DNA from: an uncultured Taibaiella sp.
GTDB taxonomy: Bacteria > Bacteroidota > Bacteroidia > Chitinophagales > Chitinophagaceae
Assembly: GCA_937870855.1 (NCBI GenBank)
Contig: CALMWT010000120.1
Coordinates: 1-39,309, forward strand
Length of the DNA: 39,309 nt
Direction of reading: 5' to 3'
Position numbers and translations under genes: made by a program. A model generated the notes under the pieces. It had not been told where the DNA came from. It did no database searches and worked only from the letters and a program-made list of their open reading frames with translations. Positions 26,450 through 35,272 of the stretch are shown here, one piece after another. How positions within the stretch are numbered: position 1 is the stretch's first letter; each line of letters begins with the position of its first letter.

Positions 26450-27369
26450 TTACTGCAACACCAGCTTCCTTGTTATTTTTTCTCCGTCGGCTTTTAGCTC
26501 TGCGAGGTAGAGACCACGGGGTAGCCTGCTTACATCTATACTTTCTGAAAAGCGGGTACCTGCATGTGCATAAGTATGCTGCCAGACCACAGCACCGGTG
26601 ACATTGGTAAGTGTAACCGATAGTTCTTTGACCGATTTACCCGCATCCCATTGCAGAAAAATTCTGTCTTGCGCAGGGTTTGGATAAAGCTGCATGTCTT
26701 TTAAACCTGATACACTACCCACGCTATTGGGTGCCATATCAAGACCGATAAGGTTAATATGTCCTACCATGCCTGTTGGCCCCCAGTTGCTTGTGAAATA
26801 AGGGAATGATGACGCTAAATAAGTCCTTTTAGCAAGTCCATACCATAGTGTATGAGGAGTGGGCAGGCCAATAGATCCTGAATCCTGCGAAAACTCTACG
26901 AGCAAATTGCCGGTTCCGTTGTACTGAAAAGGTGTCTGCAGCGTAAACTTGATCCAATCGCCGCTATCTATCGGTGTAGCAAGTGCGAACGATGGTGTAT
27001 AAAACACCGTATTGCAGGGAAAAAACGCCCACGGATATACACTATGAGGTATCGTATCGGGGTTGGGTCCGCTTTCATTCACTGGTTGGTGACACATTTT
27101 TACAGTCATATTCCGAAAGGCAGTGGCATTAGGTCTGTTGACAGAAGCCTGCAAATAAACCGCCGTTATGCTACCAGCCGTAAGCCCTGATAACTCGGTC
27201 GGTTTATACATAGACTGGATTTTACCGCCAGTAGGGTGTAGCGGATAAACTCCTCCGTCCCCCCCCCAGCCGCCGCAGGTGGTTGCCAAATGATCTGGGG
27301 TGGTTGCTGGGCCGCAGTGTCATAAAAACAAATAACAAACACAATTAGAATAGAGATGATGTTTTTCAT
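26450..27369 (-). pseudogene. T9SS-secreted surface protein, frame broken at a G9 tract (possibly phase-variable)
   Basis: An upstream frame (27369 down) gives a signal peptide (MKNIISILIVFVICFYDTAAQ) and QPPQIIWQPPAAAGGG. A second frame then gives DGGVYPLHPTGGKIQSMYKPTELSGLTAG and continues to a T9SS sorting domain (LYPNPAQDRIFLQWD ... LPRGLYLAELKADGEKITRKLVLQ). The switch falls at a run of nine G on the coding strand (nine C at 27259-27267); ten or seven G would restore one frame of about 305 residues. The body domain is not recognised but looks like a beta sandwich (GDWIKFTLQTPFQYNGTGNLLVEFSQD). The break may be real, phase-variable or a homopolymer error. Confidence 0.75.
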
Positions 27370-27488
27370 CTGAAAATAATTTTAAAACCTTTGAATAAGA
27401 GGAAGTAATGAATAGCTCTTTTCATGCCTCTGTGTGATTGGAATTCCTAATCATGGAGGCTTCATAAGAGAAATTTGAAAAGAAGAAA

Positions 27489-27511
27489 GCAGGTTGCAAT
27501 GGGCAACCTGC
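27489..27511 (-). terminator. Terminator after the 27519 T9SS gene
   Basis: The minus strand reads GCAGGTTGC, then a short CCATT-type loop, then GCAACCTGC, followed by TTTCTTCTTTTC. The 9-bp stem is perfect and lies directly after the stop codon. Confidence 0.75.
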
Positions 27512-27518
27512 TATATTT

Positions 27519-29286
27519 TTATTGTTTTAAGAACCTGTGAGAAGAAACATTATTGTGTCCGTTCTTCATTCTTACAATGTAAAATCCTGCGGTTAGTTTG
27601 CTTACATCAATACCTTCTTTTCCATATTGCCCGGTAAGTATCGTTTTTCCGGTGATGTCGGCAATGTTATAGCTATTATTTACGGAAGCAGAAAGATATA
27701 TTCTATCGTGCGCCGGGTTTGGAAACACCTTCACTGCATTATTGGTAATATTCTTTATTGTAGTGGTATTTCCGGGCTTATACACAAAAGCATTGGGGCT
27801 TTCTTTGCAAAGTATGTCGTTGCCATCGTAATAGGCGCTCAAAATATTATAGCCTGTATTGTTGCTATTACTCACCGCATAAATGCGGTTGATGTCCCAG
27901 TCGTAGTTTACCGCATTGTTATCCACCTGCAATTCGCTTGCCGACATTACTCCGGTATAGACATCTACACTGCGTGAATAGATATGGAATAATGGCCAGG
28001 GAAAATTATAATCACGCGGATAATAACCAGTTGTATATTGTGTATTGCCAATATTGCTATTATATACAGGTCCTACACCTGCTGCTACTGCGGGAGATAC
28101 TACATCGGTATCGGAAGTAACGCAAGCATAGTTAGTAGAAAGAAAATTTACATTGCCCAGATTATCATAGCTCCATACTTCCCAGGGAACACCTGCTAAA
28201 GCCTGAGGCATGGAGGCCGCCACTACCCATTTACTTACAGTACCACTGCTTTGGTCATACTGGCTCATGGCTTCTATGCGTGTAACCTTGGGTGCATCAG
28301 TCAAATTCAGCGTTGTAACAGGCAAGCCCACAAATGAGGAGGTCATTTTTAACACGTCTTCAATTACATACAGTCCTTGATGCCCTGTACAACCAACAGC
28401 TCCTCCAAAAGTAATAGCAGAGAACTGCTGCATCTGCTCTACAGCGTAGTAGCACGCAATATCGCTCATACCGTTGCAAGCTAAGGCAGCTACAACTCCT
28501 GTTCCAGCACCTGCCGTCCAGGGGCTGTTGATATCTCCATAATTATACATCAACCTGCCCGGAAACTGTGTAGGGCTGGGAGAAGGAAAGGGTGGGGGGC
28601 AGTTTACATAAGAATATCCCTCCGACCAGCACACAGCAAACTCTCGCAAGCTGGGGAAGCCATTCACCAGCTTACCGGTATTGGTCCACATATCTATATG
28701 GGGGTTTCCATCTTCGGCACCATGTGCGGTGTAAGAAGCTACAGATGTTAAGGGTACTTGCTGTAGCAGAGTAACCGTTAATCCTGCTGTTCCAACATTA
28801 TATACACCGTAAGTACGCAGATGAACATAACCGCTTGTGTAGTCGGTTAATGGATTGCCAGTCGCGACTTCCTCAACGTAAACCACAGCAACGATATAGT
28901 CAGGTGTAGCGCCATCGAACGGGTCAATGTTGTTAGCAATCACAACGTCTGGTTGTTTGATGTTTTGTCCAAGAGAAATAGTTTGAGTAAAACCAAGATG
29001 ATCTTCTACATATAGCCAAGGTTTCAGCCTGGTTGCCCGTTGTCTGGTAACGTTCTCCATTATCCCAGGCGATAGCTTTAATAGTGCTGGGAGAACCGTC
29101 TTCTTTTTGATAGGACTGCAGCATATCGCAGTTGATAACCACATCGTGCATATTACTGATGCCCGGCAGGTTCCAGATATTGGTTTCCGGTAATGTTGGT
29201 TGCGCTATGATAGCAGATGTACTAAACATAGCTGTAAAAACCAAAAAGGTCTTGCGCTTTGATAGCGACTTAGCTGATTTATGCAT
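27519..29286 (-). pseudogene. T9SS-secreted surface protein of about 590 residues with a frameshift near its N-terminus
   Basis: The upstream frame (29286 to about 29040) encodes a signal peptide (RKTFLVFTAMFSTSAIIAQ) and a start that reads sensibly through STIKAIAWDNGERYQTT. A second frame takes over with RLKPWLYVEDHLGFTQTISLGQ and runs to 27519. The shift lies at about 29020-29050; no homopolymer is present there. The long body has YIVAVVYVEE, GTVSKWVVAASMPQ and related beta repeats, with no catalytic motif. It ends in a T9SS sorting domain (VFPNPAHDRIYLSASVN ... LTAGFYIVRMKNG ... SHRFLKQ). As written, the secretion signal and sorting domain are in different frames, so the protein would not be exported. 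Confidence 0.75.
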
Positions 29287-29626
29287 AAAAAATTTTTAAA
29301 AAAAGTTAATTAAAACATTCTGCTCTTCCAGTCTATTTACCAATAAAAAGCGCGCTGCTTTCGAATAATAATCATGTTTAAAAAAAGATCTTTACATAAA
29401 GGGACGGATAATAATTGAAAAATGCAAGGGCATATTTGTGCCGGAAAAATCTTTTCGGGCTGCAAAGAAATTTTTACATAACGGCTATTGCTTTTGAAAG
29501 CCTCTGATGTTGTAAAACACTGCGCTTCAACTTTCAGCAAAACGTCACGACTTTCCATCATCGAAAAATGAAAAAACCGCCTCAAATTGTTTTGAGACGG
29601 CTTCCATTTCATTAAAAAGACTGAGC
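29287..29626. other. 340-base gap between rpsA and the T9SS gene
   Basis: It holds the rpsA terminator at its right end and an AT-rich leader for the 29286 gene at its left. A 91-codon minus-strand frame (29337-29612) overlaps the terminator and has no recognisable features; I do not count it as a gene. I see no RNA gene. Confidence 0.5.
29570..29602 (-). terminator. Rho-independent terminator of rpsA
   Basis: On the minus strand GCCGTCTCAAAA and the facing TTTGAGGCGG pair closely and are followed by TTTTTTC. It starts 25 bases after the rpsA stop. Confidence 0.85.
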
Positions 29627-31531
29627 TTATTTTTTATCAGCTTCGTCTTCTGCTTTTTTCATTTTGTCTTTCAGAGCAGCCAATGCGCCAAGATCGCCAA
29701 GCGTCGGTTTTTCAACTTTGCTTTGAACGTTCTTCACAGCTTTCTTAGTGCTTTCATCGTCTGCTTTCGCAGCCTTACGTTGTGCATCTTTTTCTTCAGC
29801 TTTGCTTTGCTCCCACACGCGGCTATGAGATACCATGATGCGTTTGTCGTTGCGATCGAATTCGATGATCATGAACGGCAATGTTTCATCGTTCTCTACA
29901 TTGTTGCCATCTTCCTTGCGGAGGTGACGGGCTGGTGCAAATGCTTCCAGACCATATTGCAACTGAACCAATGCACCTTTTTCATCCTTCTTTGTTACGT
30001 GACCTTCGTGCATTGAGCCGATTGGGAACACAGTTTCAAAAGTTGTCCAGGGATCTTCTTCAAGTTGTTTATGACCGAGAGCCAGCTTGCGGTTTTCCTT
30101 ATCAATGCTTAAGATCATTACGTCAATTTCCTCAGCAGTTTTGGTAAACTCACTTGGGTGATTAAAACGCTTGATCCAGCTAAGATCAGAGATATGTATC
30201 ATACCGCCGATACCGGTTTCCAACTCTACGAATACACCATAAGGGGTAATGTTTTTCACAACACCTTTATGACGGCTTTCGAGCGGGAATTTATTTTCGA
30301 TAGTATCCCATGGGTCTTCAGTCATCTGCTTGATAGAAAGACTCATTTTGCGTTCGTCCTTATCAAGGGTTACTACAACTGCTTCGTATTCGTCGCCCAT
30401 TTTGAAGAATTCCTTCGCATTAATAGGCTGAGAAGACCATGTGATTTCAGATACGTGTACCAAACCTTCTACTCCTGGGAGTATTTCGAGGAATGCACCA
30501 TAATCTTCAATGTTCACAACCTTTCCTTTCACCTTTGCACCTTCCTGAATGTCTTCAACGAGGCTATCCCAAGGATGAGCAGAAAGTTGTTTCAGACCGA
30601 GGCTGATGCGTTTTTTCTCGTCATCGAAGTCGAGAACAACCACATTCAGTTTCTGTCCGTTTTCTAAAACTTCAGTTGGGTGGTTAATACGTCCCCAGCT
30701 TATGTCTGTGATATAAAGCAGACCATCTACGCCGCCAAGATCAATGAACGCTCCGAAGTCGGTAACATTCTTCACAGTACCTTCAAGTACCTGACCTTTT
30801 TCAAGCTGACCGATGATAACGCTACGTTGTTGTTCAATATCACTTTCTATCAGCGCTTTATGAGAAACTACGGCATTGCGGATCGCTTCATTGATCTTCA
30901 CAACTTTAAAGTCCATAGTTTTTCCTACATACTGATCGTAGTCTGTAACCGGTTTTACATCAATCTGAGAACCTGGTAAGAAGGTTTCCAATCCGTAAAC
31001 ATCCACGATAAGACCGCCTTTGGTCTTAGAAGTGATAGTACCGGTAACAATCTCGCCGGTTTTGTAAAACTCAACAATTTGCTGCCATGCGCGTGTAGCA
31101 CGTGCCATTTTGCGGCTGAGGTGAAGATGACCATTTTTGTCTTCTTTCTCTACCACCATTACTTCAATCTCATCACCGATTTTGATGTTGCCACTCAAGT
31201 CGCGAAACTCATTCAGGGAGATAAGACCATCCGATTTGAAGCCGATATTAATTATAACATCAGTCTTTGTCATGCCAACGATAATGCCGTTCAGCAGTTC
31301 GGAATCTGATACTTGTTTGAAAGTAGTATCGTAAACTTTTTCAAGCTCTGCGCGCTTATCATTTGAATAAGAAGCTACGTTACGTTTGTCAACGCTCCAG
31401 TCGAAATCATCGTGGGCTGTTGATTCGAGCTTGTAATCGTTCTGTGGGGCTGTAGCCGCAGAAACGTCCTGAGTTTGTTCTTCAGTTTCAGGATGCTGAT
31501 TTTGATTGTTAGTTAATTGATTTTCTTCCAA
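29627..31531 (-). CDS. rpsA: 30S ribosomal protein S1
   Basis: A 634-residue protein with six S1 (OB-fold) domains at about 78-142, 158-226, 246-316, 331-402, 418-489 and 503-570. Repeats such as VLEGTVKNVTDFGAFIDLGGVDGLLYITDISW and VKGKVVNIEDYGAFLEILPGVEGLVHVSEITW are typical. The N-terminus is an acidic/Gln-rich extension and the C-terminus is a charged Lys/Glu tail. S1 binds mRNA on the 30S subunit and helps start translation. The start is TTG (31529-31531), supported by a strong Shine-Dalgarno 9 bases upstream and the absence of any nearby ATG. Its own promoter and terminator make it monocistronic. Confidence 0.95.
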   Translation of the reverse strand: MEENQLTNNQNQHPETEEQTQDVSAATAPQNDYKLESTAHDDFDWSVDKRNVASYSNDKRAELEKVYDTTFKQVSDSELLNGIIVGMTKTDVIINIGFKSDGLISLNEFRDLSGNIKIGDEIEVMVVEKEDKNGHLHLSRKMARATRAWQQIVEFYKTGEIVTGTITSKTKGGLIVDVYGLETFLPGSQIDVKPVTDYDQYVGKTMDFKVVKINEAIRNAVVSHKALIESDIEQQRSVIIGQLEKGQVLEGTVKNVTDFGAFIDLGGVDGLLYITDISWGRINHPTEVLENGQKLNVVVLDFDDEKKRISLGLKQLSAHPWDSLVEDIQEGAKVKGKVVNIEDYGAFLEILPGVEGLVHVSEITWSSQPINAKEFFKMGDEYEAVVVTLDKDERKMSLSIKQMTEDPWDTIENKFPLESRHKGVVKNITPYGVFVELETGIGGMIHISDLSWIKRFNHPSEFTKTAEEIDVMILSIDKENRKLALGHKQLEEDPWTTFETVFPIGSMHEGHVTKKDEKGALVQLQYGLEAFAPARHLRKEDGNNVENDETLPFMIIEFDRNDKRIMVSHSRVWEQSKAEEKDAQRKAAKADDESTKKAVKNVQSKVEKPTLGDLGALAALKDKMKKAEDEADKK

Positions 31532-31540
31532 TGTGTAAGT

Positions 31541-31549
31541 CCTCCTTTT
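31541..31549 (-). promoter_or_regulatory. Strong Shine-Dalgarno deciding the TTG start of rpsA
   Basis: On the minus strand AAAAGGAGG lies 9 bases ahead of the TTG. Such complete matches to the anti-SD are uncommon in Bacteroidota. Confidence 0.8.
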
Positions 31550-31569
31550 GAGTGAAATTTTTTGGACGG

Positions 31570-31601
31570 CAAAGATAGGGATGTATTCTAAAAAGAGTCA
31601 A
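31570..31601 (-). promoter_or_regulatory. Bacteroidota-type promoter of rpsA
   Basis: On the minus strand a TTG (31599-31601) and TATCTTTG (31570-31577) are separated by 21 bases, fitting TTG-N19-21-TAnnTTTG. The predicted start of transcription is about 30 bases ahead of the rpsA start codon. Confidence 0.75.
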
Positions 31602-31738
31602 AATAATTTCATTGAAGAAATAGACTCCAATTTTAGCCTTGTCGCAGCAATTTTTGCTCCGCACAGGGTGGTACTTAATTATGAAAGTACCCCTGAATGG
31701 ATGTTACATTTCGGGAAAAGATAATCGCTTTTGAAGAG

Positions 31739-32257
31739 CTATTGCACAGGATGGAAAATAGCTACGCTTTCAAATCCATTTTCATTGAAACGAAGGTGAA
31801 GAGCAGTGTCTTCAAGTTTTACCACTTCCATTTTTATTTTGCTGCCTGCACCTTTCTGCTCCAATTCATCGAGCATTAGATTTCCCTCATCGTCAAAATA
31901 CCACTTTACGGTGTCGGGTTGAGTGCCAAAGGCGGCTGCAACAGTTCCGTTTTTCTGAAAATCGAGCCAGGTATTCTTTACAGTCCACGCCTGTAAGCCA
32001 ATGAAACTGTCGAGTTGCATTTTCAAGATCACACGCATACTGTCCATATTCCGCGCGCCATAAAGCTGTTCATTTGTCGCAGCATCGGTGCTTTTACCAA
32101 CGGTATCGAAAAACACGCGTGAATCCGCAATTTGCTTTTCAAGCTCTGGACTTTCTACTCTTATTGCCTGCCATTTTTTGGTGATCAATTCTTCTTTCGA
32201 TTGTTTGCACGAAAAAACAAATACACAGCACACAATGGCAAAACAAATCTTCTTCAT
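31739..32257 (-). CDS. Small lipoprotein, lipocalin-like
   Basis: A 172-residue protein. I chose ATG 32257 because it opens the lipoprotein signal MKKICFAIVCCVFVFSC (lipid-modified C17); a longer frame to 32299 would overlap the upstream gene. The mature part has alternating strands (TVKNTWLDFQKNGTVAAAF, DTVKWYFDDEGNLMLDEL, DTALHLRFNENGFESVAIF) like the small lipocalin-type lipoproteins of Bacteroidota. It is the third gene of the BCCP/DUF4476 operon, 8 bases after the DUF4476 stop. No specific function is visible. Confidence 0.75.
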   Translation of the reverse strand: MKKICFAIVCCVFVFSCKQSKEELITKKWQAIRVESPELEKQIADSRVFFDTVGKSTDAATNEQLYGARNMDSMRVILKMQLDSFIGLQAWTVKNTWLDFQKNGTVAAAFGTQPDTVKWYFDDEGNLMLDELEQKGAGSKIKMEVVKLEDTALHLRFNENGFESVAIFHPVQ

Positions 32258-32265
32258 TATGGATA

Positions 32266-33423
32266 TTATTGGTAGATCAAACGGAAATAGCTTTTCCATT
32301 CAAGCGTTTTGAATAAATGATCTTCGAGTTGGCGAAAATTATACTGGTCTGTAACTTTTGGAAATACTTTTTTCAGAAAAGAATAACGCATGGATTCTGC
32401 CTGTATTTCTCTGGTAAGAAAATAGATTTGCTGGGTAGAATAGCAATTTGACTTTGCTATTTTCATCAGATACGAAATACGGCTTTCATCGTCTTCCCTG
32501 TTTTTTGTGCTTGAATATAATTTATCAAACTCTCCCTGGCTAATTGGCTCGGGGCACTCGGGATTTGCTTGCTGTTTTACAGTTACTTCTCTTGTTGCCG
32601 GCGCCGCTGGAAATGAAACGGGTGGTGTGGTAACTATTTGTTCGGGTATGGTATTGAGCGATGTTGTTTGTTCTGGTTCGAGAGGTGTTGTTGGCGTAGT
32701 TTCTACCGGAGCAATGTTTTCTGGTTCGCTACTCACAGGTTCTTCGATTACTGTGTTTTGATTATTTACTACCGTTGGTTCCTCCTGGGTTGCTATTGGT
32801 TCTTCTTCAATGGTGGGTTCTTCGGTAACAAGGGTTGTTTCCGGCTCTGCTACAGGTGGAGTTGTTTGTTGTACGGGTTGCTCTATTACCGGTGTTGCAG
32901 GTGAGGTTACTTCCTGTGGGGCAGGACGTTCGTTTTCCAGCACCACATTGTTTAGAAACTTAGGATCGTTAGGATTGTTTTTAAAAGCCTGATCGAGCAT
33001 ACTTTTTTCTTCTGTAGCTGCTCCGCTTTGAATGGTGTTTTTTGCCACCACTTCCGGCAAACGATCTTCTCCTACACCTGCCGGCATCAGGTAAAATTTC
33101 TGCTGAATATCATAAAGCGCAAATGCACCATCTTTTTTAGTGAGCAAAAACCCTCTATGTCCATTTTCAGGAACAAGCACTTTAAAATTTTGCGGTTGAT
33201 ATTCATTTTGCTGAAAAAGAACTTGCAATTGAATAGCGCCTGCGGCAAGCTGGGGGATGATGTAATAATTCTTACTGTAGCGAGGTAGCATTTCACCTTC
33301 AAGCTTCACATAAAAAGGTATTTGCTTATCGCCCTGAATATAGACATATGACCAGTCCTGCGCATTTGCATCTGCAAAAACCAACAACGACAGAAGAACA
33401 AAAAAGTATTTTACAAGTTTCAT
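32266..33423 (-). CDS. Secreted DUF4476 protein with long Pro/Thr/Glu linker
   Basis: A 385-residue protein with signal peptide (MKLVKYFFVLLSLLVFADANAQ). The N-terminal part (about 25-115, DWSYVYIQGDKQIPFYVKLEGEML) is a beta domain. Residues about 165-285 are a low-complexity Pro/Thr/Glu/Val linker. The last 95 or so residues (CPEPISQGEFDKLYSSTKNREDDESRISYLMKIAKSNCYSTQQI) are the helical DUF4476 domain. Such proteins are common and uncharacterised in Bacteroidota. It lies 36 bases after the BCCP gene and 8 bases before the lipoprotein. The extended linker suggests a reach across the periplasm or into the surface layer. Confidence 0.82.
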   Translation of the reverse strand: MKLVKYFFVLLSLLVFADANAQDWSYVYIQGDKQIPFYVKLEGEMLPRYSKNYYIIPQLAAGAIQLQVLFQQNEYQPQNFKVLVPENGHRGFLLTKKDGAFALYDIQQKFYLMPAGVGEDRLPEVVAKNTIQSGAATEEKSMLDQAFKNNPNDPKFLNNVVLENERPAPQEVTSPATPVIEQPVQQTTPPVAEPETTLVTEEPTIEEEPIATQEEPTVVNNQNTVIEEPVSSEPENIAPVETTPTTPLEPEQTTSLNTIPEQIVTTPPVSFPAAPATREVTVKQQANPECPEPISQGEFDKLYSSTKNREDDESRISYLMKIAKSNCYSTQQIYFLTREIQAESMRYSFLKKVFPKVTDQYNFRQLEDHLFKTLEWKSYFRLIYQ

Positions 33424-33459
33424 TTTAAGATTATAACTAAAAAAACGTTTGAAGGTATT

Positions 33460-33960
33460 TTATTCTAACTCTATCAGCACTGCGCCTTTTTCTACCGCAG
33501 TTCTTTCTTCCACTTTTATTGCTTTAACGGTTGCAGTGGTATTTGCTTTTAGCACATTCTCCATTTTCATAGCTTCCAGTATCAGCAATCCGTCGCCTTT
33601 GTTTATTTGCTGTCCGGGTTCTACCAATACTTTGAGAATCATTCCCGGCATGGGTGCTTTTACAGGTTCTGTTTTTTGCATTGCTTTCAGATCCAACCCC
33701 ATTTTACTCAGTAGCAAATCTATTTCCTCCTTTATTACTACCTTATGCTGCTCGCCATTAATGCGCAATACCAGTTCCTTTCCTTTCAAGTCTATTTTTT
33801 CTACAATAGCGGTGAAACTTTTGCCATTATACAGCACACTTATCAGTCCGTTGGGTTGCTGCTGCACTTCTATAGCTACAAGTGTGTCATTTAGCATCCA
33901 TTGGTTTTCGTGGGCAGATAGGGTGAAGGTATTTTTATCGTTAACCGTTGCCTGAAGCAT
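33460..33960 (-). CDS. Biotin carboxyl carrier (biotin/lipoyl attachment) subunit
   Basis: A 166-residue protein starting at ATG 33960; the frame extends to 34035 but that part has no family similarity. Residues about 95-166 are a biotinyl domain (VKAPMPGMILKVLVEPGQQINKGDGLLILEAMKMENV) with biotinyl-Lys K132 in AMKM. The N-terminal 90 residues form the beta-rich domain seen in acyl-CoA carboxylase and methylmalonyl-CoA or oxaloacetate decarboxylase carriers. It would shuttle CO2 between a carboxylase and a transferase subunit, neither of which is in this window. A TATTTTTG octamer 22 bases upstream may be its -7 element. Confidence 0.9.
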   Translation of the reverse strand: MLQATVNDKNTFTLSAHENQWMLNDTLVAIEVQQQPNGLISVLYNGKSFTAIVEKIDLKGKELVLRINGEQHKVVIKEEIDLLLSKMGLDLKAMQKTEPVKAPMPGMILKVLVEPGQQINKGDGLLILEAMKMENVLKANTTATVKAIKVEERTAVEKGAVLIELE

Positions 33961-33982
33961 TGGGGGTATAAATTTTAGGCGG

Positions 33983-33990
33983 CAAAAATA
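33983..33990 (-). promoter_or_regulatory. Possible -7 element of the BCCP operon
   Basis: TATTTTTG on the minus strand fits TAnnTTTG. It lies 22 bases ahead of the ATG at 33960, but there is no TTG at the expected distance. Confidence 0.35.
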
Positions 33991-34123
33991 GGTATTTTCA
34001 ATAGCCGATGTGGGAATAATATTGTGTAAACGCAAAGCATGTCTTTAAAACCAAGACTGTTAAATTCTAAGCCAACAACCAATATCTTCGCGCAAACCAC
34101 ATGGTTTTTGTAGTAAGGAGCGT

Positions 34124-35053
34124 ATGCTGAAATATCTTGTACTCACTGCCGCTTTATTTATTTCCCTTTCTGCTTTTGCACAAAAAGCCGACAGCATTTT
34201 TGTAATCAATAATAATAACAACGGCTGGGCTATAAACTATAAGGTGAAAACCAAAGAAACAGTCTTTGATGTGGCGCGCCGGTTCTATGTGCCGCCTGCA
34301 ATGCTGGCAGATGCTAATGGCATTAGCTTTCAGCAACCGCTGCTGCCAAATGCCATCATTAAAATTCCCCTGGGGGCTTACAATTTCTTAAACGCAAAGC
34401 CGCAAACCGCCGATGCAAAACCCCTGTATCTGAAAGTAGCCAACGACGGACTTTATAAAATAGCCAAAACCAGCAACGTAAACCAAAAGACAATACAAGA
34501 ATGGAACGGGCTGATGACCAACGATGTGCGCCGAGGGCAAATATTGCTGGTGGGGTGGGTGCGCTTCGACCCTACGAACACAAACGTAGCCACGCCGCCC
34601 GTAAAAACCATAGTAAAAGACAATACAAGAATAAGAGTGGAGGAAGATGACCCATCGAACCGCCGCCGCAGATATACAGAAACCATTTACATACCCCTGC
34701 CCGACACAACGGCAAACCCGCCCGATACTTTAACCGAAGGTGAAAAACAATTTTTTGCGCAAACCCAAGATGGAACCGTGACCCTGTACGAACAAGGAAC
34801 CGCAGCATTCTTTAAACGTGCCGGAAAATCGCCCAACAATATCTTTTTTGCCTTTCACAACGTGGCCAAAAGAGGCACTATTATAAAAATTCACAACCCC
34901 GGTGCCGACAAAACCATATATGCGCGGGTAATAGGGAAGCTGCCTGTAAACGGAACGTTTCATAATGCGCTGATAGGCATAAGCAGCGACGCGCGCGCAG
35001 AGCTGGGCACTATAAGCGAAAAAATATGGTGCGAAATAAGCTACGCACCTTAA
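34124..35053 (+). CDS. LysM protein with C-terminal double-psi barrel (RlpA-like)
   Basis: A 309-residue protein with signal peptide (MLKYLVLTAALFISLSAFAQ). Two LysM repeats lie at about 36-83 (YKVKTKETVFDVARRFYVPPAMLADANG) and 100-145 (LYLKVANDGLYKIAKTSNVNQKTIQEWNGL). A Pro/Thr linker follows. The C-terminal domain (about 221-309, GTAAFFKRAGKSPNNIFFAFHNVAKRGTIIKIHNPGADKTIYARVIGKLP) has double-psi beta-barrel features of RlpA-like proteins, though the catalytic Asp is not clear. It probably binds cell-wall peptidoglycan in the periplasm. An AAGGAG lies only 3 bases ahead of the ATG. Confidence 0.82.
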   Translation: MLKYLVLTAALFISLSAFAQKADSIFVINNNNNGWAINYKVKTKETVFDVARRFYVPPAMLADANGISFQQPLLPNAIIKIPLGAYNFLNAKPQTADAKPLYLKVANDGLYKIAKTSNVNQKTIQEWNGLMTNDVRRGQILLVGWVRFDPTNTNVATPPVKTIVKDNTRIRVEEDDPSNRRRRYTETIYIPLPDTTANPPDTLTEGEKQFFAQTQDGTVTLYEQGTAAFFKRAGKSPNNIFFAFHNVAKRGTIIKIHNPGADKTIYARVIGKLPVNGTFHNALIGISSDARAELGTISEKIWCEISYAP

Positions 35054-35110
35054 CTTTTACCCTAAAACCTACTTTTTTTCTCTAAATTCTACCCCCTTTT
35101 CTCTCAAATC

Positions 35111-35150
35111 CTCCCCTTTTTTTCTGTTTTCTCCCCTTTTTTTCTGTTTT
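35111..35150 (+). repeat. Two perfect 20-bp tandem repeats in a pyrimidine tract
   Basis: CTCCCCTTTTTTTCTGTTTT occurs twice without a gap, with a degenerate third copy (CTCCTCG...) behind it. The whole spacer from 35055 to about 35200 is almost pure pyrimidine on the + strand and gives way to a G-rich stretch (35211-35226). Confidence 0.85.
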
Positions 35151-35272
35151 CTCCTCGTTTTTCACTCCTTTATATCCTGTCCTTTGCGGGTGCTTTGGTG
35201 TTTTTTCTTTTGGGGGAAAGGGGGGAGATTTTTTACTGCGAAAATTGAAAACGACACGGTATCTTTCCAGCT

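Noticed and set aside
29337-29612. 91-codon minus-strand frame downstream of rpsA
   Set aside because: It starts in the rpsA terminator and has no recognisable domain or signal.
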